Source: Actinomortierella ambigua (taxonomy: Eukaryota > Mortierellomycota > Mortierellomycetes > Mortierellales > Mortierellaceae). Taken from it: DNA of 14,085 nucleotides. Below, piece by piece: positions 1 to 7,907 of the stretch; within the stretch, counting starts at the first letter, position 1; the number at the start of each line of letters is the position of its first letter. Where the stretch lies: NCBI GenBank assembly GCA_016098155.1, contig JAAAJB010000758.1, positions 1 to 14,085 of the forward strand, read 5' to 3'. The notes below the pieces were generated by a model. The model searched no databases. It was not told the origin of the DNA and was given only the letters and a program-made list of their open reading frames with translations. Position numbers and translations under genes: made by a program.

Positions 1-143
1 GTTTGGACTGGTCCGCGTTCTGTGCATGTTGGAAGTAGGATACGTTATCCTCACTGTTACTCTGCGAATTATGCCCTAAACAATGCCACGATTTTCATCT
101 CCTTTGTCGTCCAAAAAAGGAAATTGATTTTTCTTGGCATCAC

Positions 144-170
144 GTGACATGATGTCACTGATTAATCAGT
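144..170. repeat. Two overlapping palindromes
   Basis: GTGACAT-G-ATGTCAC (144-158) is a perfect 7-bp inverted repeat around one central base. ACTGATTAATCAGT (157-170) is a perfect 14-bp palindrome overlapping its end by two bases. A CACGTG E-box core sits at 141-146. Such symmetric sites could bind dimeric transcription factors, bZIP or bHLH for example. That is inference; chance in repeat-rich spacer is also possible. Confidence 0.45.
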
Positions 171-280
171 AGCCAATTTGGGACGTTAGACTTGATCAAC
201 TTTTGGGCCATTTTTGACATCCGGAAAGCCTCCCCTGACACCTACAAACAGTGATTCTCACATCTGACTGAGCTGCTGAT

Positions 281-437
281 CATCACTGGTAGTGATTCTC
301 GACTCGGCAGTTGAGAATGAATGAATACATCAATGACCATCAGTGACGTCAGTGACCATCAGTGACCATCAGTGACGTCAGTGACCATTAGTGATCATCA
401 GTGACCATCACTGGTAGTAATTCTCGAGCCGGCAATG
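281..437. repeat. 10-bp tandem array (about 328-412) flanked by a 30-nt direct repeat
   Basis: The core is about eight units of the form CAGTGACCAT or the 9-nt variant CAGTGACGT, running from about 331 to 410. The array is bracketed by two imperfect copies of a segment starting CATCACTGGTAGT at 281 and 406, each continuing into ATTCTCGA and a GGCA motif. A weaker third relative, starting CAGTGATTCTC, lies near 249. This looks like a minisatellite grown by local duplication. There are no unique spacers, so it is not a CRISPR array. Confidence 0.75.
344..380. promoter_or_regulatory. Two perfect TGACGTCA (CRE-type) palindromes inside the tandem array
   Basis: TGACGTCA occurs exactly at 344-351 and 373-380, 29 bp apart centre to centre. 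This is the canonical binding site of ATF/CREB-type bZIP factors. Both fall where a 9-nt variant unit joins the next unit, so they arise from array structure and need not be functional. If the downstream gene starts elsewhere, the sites could be intronic or irrelevant. Confidence 0.3.
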
Positions 438-448
438 AAAAGCATGAC

Positions 449-475
449 TTTTTTTTTTTTTTTTTTTTTTTTTTT
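449..475. repeat. T27 homopolymer
   Basis: An uninterrupted run of 27 T precedes the exon at 571. With the A23 run after the stop codon it brackets the exon in complementary orientation. Similar shorter runs occur at 3628-3644 (T17) and 4222-4236 (T15), so homopolymers are common in this genome. Confidence 0.9.
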
Positions 476-570
476 GCTCTCTTCCCATCCCTCCTCTCGT
501 ACATTTGTTACACAACATCCTAAATCGGATATTTTCTTCTTTTTGTTGTAATCTACAACATCTTTATTAG

Positions 571-1389
571 GACCCGGCCGTATTGTTCGACGACCCTGGA
601 TACCAAGCGACTGGCTCGCTCTTCTTCTACGACCGTACGCTGTTTGCCGGCTGGACGGCCGGGATTGACTTTTTGAACAAGATCCTGCCGACGATGTCGT
701 CCTTCCCACCGATATCGCGCTGGGCGCGCATGGTGAGCTCGCACGAGCAAGAGTCTGGAGTGGTCGTGGTGAACAAGAGCAAGCGGTTCCTGGGTCTCCT
801 GGGCACGTGCAAGATGAACGGCAAGCACGAGCGCGACCTCATCTCCTACAAGGTCTTCCACGGCGACAAGGAGACCTTTTGGGTCGGCTACGAAATGATC
901 CAGGAACCCTATGCCTTTGTCCGCACCTTTGGAGGCGTCATTGGCGAGTTGCGTCCCGACGATCCAAAGTCGGTCTGTGGTGCCCAGCTGCATCTCGATC
1001 ACAAGGGCCGCCCCCTGTGGTGGAACGGCGGACTGTATCGCAACAAGAACGCGGGTGTGAACCGCAACCTCGACTTTGGCTATTGGGTCTCTGGTGGTGG
1101 CCTTCAGAAACACCGCGAGTGGCACACCAACGACCACAAGATGATGCAGGAGATGCTGATGGACATGGGCCTCACCTCGTCGTCCCAGCTCAGCATGGAG
1201 CCGGGCGACCCCGAATGGGACTTTAATGAGAGCTGTCTCAAGGGTGGACCCGTCGTCCCGCTCACCCGCGAGCAGGCTGATCTCGCTAATGGCTTTGTCC
1301 GCCTGGATAACGTCGTTCGTGAGGATGCCCAAAAGGTGGGCAGGAACGAGCATGTCGACCCCAAGGTGCACGACTGGGACAATATTTAA
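571..1389 (+). CDS. Alpha-1,3-mannosyltransferase-like (MNN1 type, GT71), last exon only
   Basis: The 272 codons read from the acceptor TTTATTAG ending at 570, phase 0, to a TAA at 1387-1389. An in-frame TAG at 568-570 lies directly before the exon and there is no plausible ATG start, so an upstream exon is required. Features typical of Mannosyl_trans3/GT71 proteins, in exon numbering: DPAVLFDDPGYQATG at the start, a QESGVVVVNKSKR segment near 60-72, GDKETFW at 98-104, and C-G-Q-x-H followed by GRPLWWNGG near 136-154. Members are Golgi type II membrane enzymes that add alpha-1,3-mannose from GDP-mannose to N- or O-glycans. In the family, the signal anchor and the DxD metal-binding motif lie upstream of the DP that begins this exon, and neither is in the window. 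The frame is intact. It is either the final exon of a complete gene or a 5'-truncated copy. The family call is firm; functionality is not. Confidence 0.8.
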   Translation, partial: DPAVLFDDPGYQATGSLFFYDRTLFAGWTAGIDFLNKILPTMSSFPPISRWARMVSSHEQESGVVVVNKSKRFLGLLGTCKMNGKHERDLISYKVFHGDKETFWVGYEMIQEPYAFVRTFGGVIGELRPDDPKSVCGAQLHLDHKGRPLWWNGGLYRNKNAGVNRNLDFGYWVSGGGLQKHREWHTNDHKMMQEMLMDMGLTSSSQLSMEPGDPEWDFNESCLKGGPVVPLTREQADLANGFVRLDNVVREDAQKVGRNEHVDPKVHDWDNI

Positions 1390-1410
1390 AAAAAAAAAAA
1401 AAAAAAAAAA
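1388..1410. repeat. A23 homopolymer starting within the TAA stop codon
   Basis: The A-run begins with the last two bases of the stop codon, leaving essentially no unique 3' UTR before it. Convergent-gene spacer continues to 1562 and contains short T-runs and TAATAATAATA near 1516-1529. No clear polyadenylation signal was recognised for either gene. Confidence 0.9.
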
Positions 1411-1562
1411 GACATTACCTTTTTTTTCCTTCCTTCCTCTTTCACCACTCTCCTCACCATCATCATCCTCCAGGCACTTTTCAAACCCGAACATTTTTTT
1501 TCTGCTTTACAATAATCTTAATAATAATACTTTTTTCACAAACAAACAAAAAAAAATGAGAT

Positions 1563-3568
1563 TCAGGAACGATCTGCAAAGTGCTTCTCGATGAGCGACC
1601 TAACAACCCCACGATGCTGGGTGAGCACCTTCTCGCGCTCCTTGGCCACCTCCACGGCCTTGCGCTGGTTCTCGCGATTGACGAGGCGGCGACGGTGCAG
1701 CCACATGCCTTGACGCTGGCGCAAGGCTACTGCTCGTCGGTGTTCGGGACTGTCAGGATCATCTTTTCCCCAGTTGCCGACAGCGTACAGGTTCAGATAG
1801 TCCTCGCGGAAGACCTTGCGTGGTAAAGGGTCCGGTAGGCCGTGCTTCCAAAAGCGTTTGAAGGGTGGCTTCTTGTCGTCCCGGTACCGCAGCTTTGGGG
1901 AGGAGGGGGAGGAGGAGGGGGAGGAGGAGGAGGAGGAACGACCACCTTGGTCTTGTTCCTCTTCTCCTCCTCCTCCTTCTGGCTGTTGGTTCACATCTGC
2001 TCTGGCGTCCTCTCGTGGCTTGTGATGGGAAGCATGTACAGCAGCAACAGCAGAAGCGGCCACTCCACCAACCCTCTTCATCTGCGCAACGAAAGGTTTG
2101 TCGATGATGTCAGACTCAATATGGCGCTGCTTTTTTTCCGCCTCATTCCCGCTGGCTTCCTCACTCTTCTTCTTTTGTGCTGGTAAGGAAGAAGACGATG
2201 ATGATGATGAAGAAGATGATGCCATTGACCTCCGCGCCATGCCACGGCCACGACCACTACCACCGTGTAGCCTCGGATCCTCGAGGGCGTCAATGAGCAG
2301 CTGTTCGAGGCGCGACTGCGGAGTGTGGAGCGAGTCCGCGCCGGCCAAGATGAGATAGTCAAAGCCTTGCTGAGCGCGACCGCGAAAGACATTCTCGATC
2401 GCCTGATAGAATTTCCTCCGACACAACGTGCGATAGACGGCGAGCTTTGAGATGGACTTTTTGGACGCCACCACACTCACCCGATAAGGAGCGTGCGTGC
2501 TCTCGCGGGTCTGTGGAGCATGGCGTAAGGGCTTGTGTAGAAACTGTTGGACGGTAAAAGGGATGGAGGGTGGCTTTGGCTCGGAGATAGAGGAGTAGGA
2601 GGAAGAGGCATCGAGTGCCGGCGAGGGTGCTGTGGGCAATGTTGGTGGTGCGGCTGCATTATTCGAAACGGCCCCTGCTCCTGACCCCGAAGCTGGCCTC
2701 GATTCAGCAATAGTTGACTGAGCCTGTCGTTCGTACTGCTGGAGTGCTTGGTTGTACACATCATACTGCTGCTCATAGTCCTCGATCGCTGTGCGTACAA
2801 AAGGTGGAATTCGAACAGGCTCTGGCTCCGTGAAAACGCGTCGGTTAGACTTTATGGTGAAGACTGATCCGCTGACATGGAAGAATGTGCCTTGCTGCCT
2901 TGGGAACAACGTCTTCAGGGATAGGGTATCAAGCGTTTCGATCTACCCATGGAGCAGATTTCACTGGTTAGACAAAAGACGGAAAAGGATATCGACAGTA
3001 ATAAAAAAAAAGTCATTCATCGGGATGAACACATGTCGGCTATTACCCTTTCAGTGAGTGAGTACTCGCGAGAATGAGTAGGGTAGAGCGTCTTGGTGTC
3101 TACCCTGTTCACAGCGCGCCAATCACCGCCGCGTTCACCCCGGTTTCTCCTTTCGCTGGATGATGGACTAGACTTGACCTCTTGCTTCCTAGGCCCTGTT
3201 GACTGTCTTGGCGATCCACTGGGCGATGGAAGATGCCGCGTTTTTAACCTCCGGATAGCATCCTTGTGGCTGTGCATGACTTTGATGGCGAGATCTTCTT
3301 TGGATGCCAAGGGTGTCTGTGGCGAGGCCTTTGCTGACGTCCTGTCAACTCTCCTCCGAGTAGGTGAGCCACGTTCAGGGGCTGTTGGAGCAGTAGTAGG
3401 CTGACTGCTGTGCGCCCTGTTCTGGGGATGATTCCATTGCACCGGTAGTTTCCTGAAAGGCCGCAAGGTTAGCGTGCAGACATGTGCATTCCAAGTCAAC
3501 ACAAGCTGCTGCAGGCAATGTCGGGTCGATGTCTGGCAGAATTTGGGACGGCAAAGCATTGAAGACAT
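1563..3568 (-). CDS. RnpA-like (bacterial RNase P protein-type fold), probably mitochondrial
   Basis: Two exons join in frame: 3568-3047 (174 codons) and 2942-1563 (459 residues plus TGA), giving 633 residues. The ATG at 3568 is the first after an in-frame TGA at 3598-3596. Exon 2 is open before its first Met but hits TAG at the splice site, so it needs exon 1. Residues 1-70 are rich in Arg, Ser, Thr and Leu with almost no acidic residues, as in a mitochondrial presequence. Residues about 184-210 (KTLFPRQQ..FFHVSGSVF) could match the RnpA N-terminus. The core at about 326-395 has the RnpA pattern: RVSVVASKK (SKK 334-336), then AVYRTLCRRKF where bacteria have the AVxRNRIKR RNA-binding motif, then FDYLILA. 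Low-complexity stretches and two Ser tracts separate the core from a basic C-terminus (about 530-633). In bacteria RnpA is about 120 residues and helps the catalytic RNA bind and cleave pre-tRNA. Here RNase P function is inference; a mitoribosomal or other RNA-binding role is equally open. Confidence 0.6.
1897..1938. repeat. Polypurine (GGA)n tract coding a Ser/Pro tract on the minus strand
   Basis: A 42-nt run of only G and A on the plus strand, coding SSSSSSPSSSPSSP in the rnpA-like protein. A pure purine mirror-like tract of this length can adopt triplex (H-DNA) structure and is slippage prone. All slippage by whole triplets would keep the frame. Confidence 0.8.
2187..2220. repeat. (GAT/GAA)n tract coding an 11-Ser run on the minus strand
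   Basis: Trinucleotide repeat mixing GAA, GAC and GAT on the plus strand. On the coding strand these are TCN/TCA-type serine codons giving an uninterrupted run of 11 Ser immediately C-terminal of the RnpA-like core. It probably forms a disordered linker of variable length. Confidence 0.75.
2943..3046 (-). other. Intron of the rnpA-like gene
   Basis: This 104-nt phase-0 intron begins with GTAATA after ...GAAAGG (3047) and ends in GGGTAG (2943). A CTAAC branch-like motif lies about 30 nt before the acceptor. Joining residues ...SLTER to IETLDTLSLKTLFPRQQ keeps one frame and bypasses in-frame stops on both sides. The donor is not the optimal GTAAGT, so confidence is moderate. Confidence 0.65.
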
Positions 3569-4459
3569 TGGTGCAAGAATCGACGACCTCTCGCTTCAAA
3601 AATCGTGACTGCACGGGTCGCCACCAATTTTTTTTTTTTTTTTTGTGAAAGGCAATCAACCACGGCCCCCACTGATCCCAGGAGTTTGGACAAGGAAGAG
3701 AGAGAGTCCAACTGATCAACAGTGCTCTGTGCTCCGGATCGGGCTTTTGGGTATCTCAAGAAGACCCAGCTTCGTGAGGGCTTCTTTCTCTCTCTGTCTT
3801 TCTCAGATTCTCTCGTACTATATACGAGATTTCCTGCATTGAGTGGAGGGGGTCGTGAGAGGTAACGACAGGTACAAGGTGTGGAGAAGACTGCGCTGGC
3901 CACAACTCAACCGTGACAACAACATGGCTGTCTGTCATGGTATGCCTCTGTTGTATCTATGAAGGGAGGGGGGGGAGCACGCTGGCAGGGCGTGGCCAGC
4001 CCCTTTTTTTCTGTAGTCATCTTACTTGCACCTGACACTTGCCGCCCCTTTCTTCCCCCTTTTGACGTCTACTCCCCCGTTGGCAATAACAGGTGTTTTG
4101 CATGGTGTGAGTGGGCCGGTATGGACTGTCCTTAAGAACCTCCTTCGTTGCAATGCCTGTTCTTGTTTTTCTTGTTACCTTCCATTCCCTTTTTCCCATT
4201 CTCCATTCACCATTCGCCGACTTTTTTTTTTTTTTTACTACTACTATTTCCCTATTTCCCTCACTTGTTTCGCGTTGAGCTTGGACCACAGAAAATAATT
4301 TTTGCGCACCTCTGTGTTGTCCCTTCCTTCACTGCGATCGTGTTCTTCACCGCGACTTCCACTACTGTCTTTTGGAAACGACTTTTTCTCTCTATCCCTC
4401 TATCTATCTATCTCCCAAAACCAGTGACAGCCAAGTCTCCGCAAGACCCCTAGTCAACA
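3569..4459. promoter_or_regulatory. Divergent intergenic region, rnpA-like gene and myosin gene
   Basis: This 891-bp spacer holds both 5' regions. It contains a T17 run (3628-3644), a G-run near 3968-3976, a T15 run (4222-4236), and a strongly pyrimidine-rich stretch from about 4140 to 4430, including CTAT repeats near 4397-4413 close to the myosin start. CT-rich tracts before the start codon are usual in fungal promoters of well-expressed genes. No TATA box could be assigned with confidence. The open frames across it lack family motifs and are not called. An upstream exon of the rnpA-like gene could lie near 3600-3900, but nothing requires it. Confidence 0.5.
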
Positions 4460-7400
4460 ATGGCAGAGCCGCGGTCACCAGTGATGTACCGGGGCGTGGT
4501 GGTTGATGCTGTGGCACAAGCGGCGTTCAACGAGAAGAAATGGGTGTGGGTCGAGGACAAGGACGAAGGCTACATTGCTGCGTGGATCTCCAAGGAGAGC
4601 AATGACCAAGTCGAGGTTCATTTGAACAATGGCATGGTCAAGGTCGTCCATATCAACCAAACCAGCAAGATGAATCCACCAAAGTTCGACAAGGTGGAGG
4701 ACATGGCCGATCTGACATACCTAAATGAGGCCTCTGTCATCCACAACCTGCGTCTTCGATACCACTCCAACCTGATCTACGTGAGTCTTTTCTCCCATAT
4801 GCCTTTTTCTTTTTGCTTCCATATTCACTTTTTCCCAGAGCGTTTGAATTCCAGAGGGCACTTACCAAAAAACGTTGTCTTTTTGCTGGGGTTGGGACAT
4901 TCGGTTCCTCCCCCTTTCTCCTCCCCTCCTTTCCTTTTCCCGTTCCTGTCCAACCATAGACATACTCTGGCCTCTTCTTGGTGGCAGTTAACCCTTATCG
5001 CAAGCTGGGTATCTACACCGACGAAGTCATCGCCTCCTACAAGAACAAGAAGCGACACGAGTTATCACCACACATCTTTGCTGTCTCGGATGCTGCGTAT
5101 CATGACATGCTTCAGGATCGCGACAACCAGTCGGTCCTCATCACGTAAGTGTACACCTTGTTCGAGGAACGATAAAAGGCTGAAGTGGAAAAGATGGCTG
5201 TCGTGCTCATTCTCTCTATGTCACTATAATTTGGGGGTGATTGTACCAAATCCAGGGGTGAATCAGGTGCAGGAAAGACTGAGAATACAAAAAAGGTCAT
5301 CCAATACCTTGCCTCGATTGCCTCAGGCGACAAGGGCAACAAGATTGGCAAGCTCGAGAAGCAGATCCTCCAAGCGAACCCGATCCTTGAGTCCTTTGGC
5401 AATGCCCAGACCATCCGCAATAACAACTCGTCGCGCTTTGTAAGTTGATCCCTAACGCCTTATTCGGTTGGGTCTGTACAAGGGGGGGGGATTTGAGCAC
5501 GTTGCTTAACAACGCCCCTCCGTTCTTCGATGCATGCTACCATATAGGGCAAGTTCATTCGTATAGAGTTCTCGTCTTCTGGCCACATTGCCGGAGGAAA
5601 CATTGAGCGATACCTCTTTGAAAAGTCGCGTGTCACCTACCAGACGCCCCAGGAGCGCAACTACCACATCTTTTATCAGCTGATGGCCGGTGCCTCTCCC
5701 GAGATGAAGAGTAAGTCCCGCTCTCATCGGCAAGAGAAAAATGTCTATATAGGATTAATGGATTCTGAAGGAGATGCATACTAACACGGCAACAAATACA
5801 GGTGCCTTGCTGCTGGATGCCAGTCTCAATGACTACGGATATGTCAAAAACTCGAACCATTTCATCGACGGCGTCAACGACGTTGAAGAGTTCCGTCTCT
5901 TACAGGTATCCCATTACCTCTTTTGTTTTCAACATCAATGTTATTCTATCAGCAAAGTCCATCCTCTAAAATATCTTTTTATTGTTAATAGGAATCCATG
6001 GACGTGATGGGTTTCACCAAGCAAGAGCAAATGAACCTCTTCAAGGTGGTCGCCGCCATCCTGCATCTTGGCAACATTGCTGTCACGAACGACCGATCTG
6101 ACCAAGCCCAGATCCGCGATACCTCTGTGGCGGAAAAGATCTGCCATGTTCTCGGCATCCCCGTCGCCGAGTTTGTCAAGGGCATACTTCGGCCCAAGGT
6201 CAAGGCTGGTCGTGAGTGGGTCGTCCAGGCGCGGACGGACCAACAGGTCATCTACTCCATCGAAGCTCTGTCCAAGGCCCTGTACGAGCGGATGTTTGAC
6301 GCCATTATCGCACGCATCAACCAGGCTATTGACACCCCTGGCAAGAAGTTTACCACGTTTATTGGTGTGCTTGATATTGCCGGTTTTGAAATCTTTGAGG
6401 TAAAATGACGCCAATCGTGTGGATGGTATATCGTTCTATTGGGTGAATCTGCAGAAAACACATCGTACTCATCCGTCTCTTGTTTTTCTTTTCTTTTCCT
6501 TTCCTTTCTTTTTGTGCTCTTCTTCTTGATCGTTTTGACTGATCGATGATTAAAAACAATAGGTCAACAGCTTTGAACAACTCTGCATCAACTACACCAA
6601 CGAAAAACTCCAACAGTTCTTCAACCACTACATGTTCATCTTGGAACAGGATGAATACAAGCGTGAGAACATTGAGTGGCAGTATGTCGATTTTGGCCAT
6701 GATCTTCAGCCTACTATCCAGTTGATTGAAGACTCAAACGTAAGCACCAGACCTGTTGTGACAATCGTAACCCCTCTTTCATTGATGTTTAGCGTGATCC
6801 ACTAATCATGCAACTTTTATACCCCACCTTGTCTCTCACCTTCTTTCCACCCTCTTCCCCTCCTCATCTTCGCACCTCTAGCCCATTGGCATCTTGTCGT
6901 GCCTGGATGAAGAGTGTCTGGTGCCCAAGGGCACAGACAAGTCGTTCCTGACAAAGCTTACGTCACTATGGAAGGGCAAGTCGGACAAGTATGAGGTTCC
7001 TCGCTTCCAAGAGGGCTTTATCTTGCATCACTATGCCGGCAAGGTCGAGTATCGGACCTCTGGATGGCTCGACAAGAACAAGGACCCCTTGAACGAGAAC
7101 ATCACCCGTCTTCTAGCCCAATCGTCCGAAAAGTTTGTCGGCCAGCTCTTCTCGGATTACCTGGTCGAGGAGGAGGATTTCACGGTGCGCAACCGCACCA
7201 AGAAGGGCGCCTTCCGCACAGTGGCGCAGCGCCACAAGGAGCAGCTGCGTGCGCTCATGGACCATCTGTATGCGACCCGCCCGCACTTTGTGCGCTGTAT
7301 CCTGCCCAACGAGGAGAAACGTGCTGGCAAGATCCATGTGCCGCTAGTCCTGGACCAGCTCCGGTGCAATGGTGTGCTGGAGGGCATCCGTATTTGCCGC

Positions 7401-7907
7401 GCGGGCTTCCCGAACCGAATCCTGTTTGCAGAGTTCCGACAGCGGTATGAGATCCTATCGCCGGGCCTCATCCCGCCCGGATACATGGACGGGCGTGTGG
7501 CTGCCCAGCGCCTGCTGGAGGCCCTGCAGATGGACAAGTCGCAGTACCGGATTGGTACTAGCAAAGTGTTTTTCCGCTCCGGTGTGGTATGTTTTTTTTT
7601 TACTATTATTATTTCGTCCTATTGTTTTGAGATTCAAAATGTTATTTTTCCTTTCTAATACTAAATATTTCTTTTTCTCACCCGAAAAAAAAATGCATAG
7701 CTGGCCGAGTTAGAAGACATTCGCGATCAGAAGCTGTCTCAAATCTTCTCAAAGTTCCAAGCCATCTGCCGTGGCTTCCTAGCGCGCAAGTCGCTGAACC
7801 AAAAGATTGACCGAGCCAAGGCGATCAAGATCATCCAGCGCAACGCTCGGATCTACATCCAGCTCCGCGAGTGGTCGTGGTGGAAACTGTACGTCCGGGT
7901 CAAGCCG
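4460..7907 (+). other. Myosin head and neck: SH3-like, motor and two IQ sites (residues 1-818)
   Basis: Nine exon segments code the head and neck. Introns fall inside conserved structural elements: intron 2 just before the P-loop Gly, intron 3 between Phe and Gly of switch I (SSRF|GK), and intron 6 right after switch II (FE|V). Motor elements are in the canonical order, including the relay segment after DEYKREN and a basic loop 2 (NRTKKGAFR). IQ1 is the degenerate [12 protein letters not shown] and would bind an essential-type light chain. IQ2 is [20 protein letters not shown], a typical regulatory light chain site with its WxWW hook. Nothing in the catalytic site is missing. Confidence 0.92.

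Larger units (their letters stand above)
1..570. other. Non-coding segment upstream of the mannosyltransferase exon
   Basis: No reading frame here resembles a protein family. The frame from base 1 is open for about 48 codons but shows no family motif. The segment holds palindromes (144-170), a tandem array (about 328-412) flanked by a 30-nt direct repeat, and a T27 run (449-475). It ends in a T-rich tract and TTTATTAG at 563-570, a good splice acceptor. It is therefore either the 3' part of a long intron of the downstream gene or unrelated DNA next to a truncated gene copy. If it is intron, it exceeds 570 nt, against 86-179 nt for the other introns in this window. Confidence 0.6.

Noticed and set aside
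328..412. CRISPR-like array
   Set aside because: Units are contiguous 9-10-mers with no unique spacers, and the context is eukaryotic.
1388..1410. Poly(A) tail of a processed retrogene
   Set aside because: The exon retains a genuine-looking splice acceptor, no target-site duplication was seen, and long A/T runs are common throughout the window. Kept only as a possibility in the findings.
553..1494. Minus-strand open frame of 313 codons opposite the mannosyltransferase exon
   Set aside because: The plus strand codes clear GT71 motifs, while this frame codes none and includes an F-run from the A23 tract.
2907..2909. TTG at 2909 as the start of the rnpA-like protein
   Set aside because: Non-ATG start, and the frame continues upstream into KT that fits the domain; an in-frame splice to 3047 gives an ATG and a presequence.
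3375..3903. Alternative minus-strand frames overlapping the 5' part of the rnpA-like gene
   Set aside because: They lack domains, and joining them to exon 2 would need extra unsupported splices. An acceptor-like CTTTCAG near 3453-3459 exists, but nothing requires its use.
4017..4453. Short frames rich in Phe/Leu or Lys in the myosin promoter region
   Set aside because: They arise from pyrimidine-rich DNA and homopolymers, with no domain and no start context.
4781..5443. Read-through of exon 1 of myosin into a 327-codon frame
   Set aside because: Beyond 4780 the frame is intronic and then out of register with the motor. GTGAGT at 4781 and TAG at 4957-4959 restore the conserved [13 protein letters not shown] segment.
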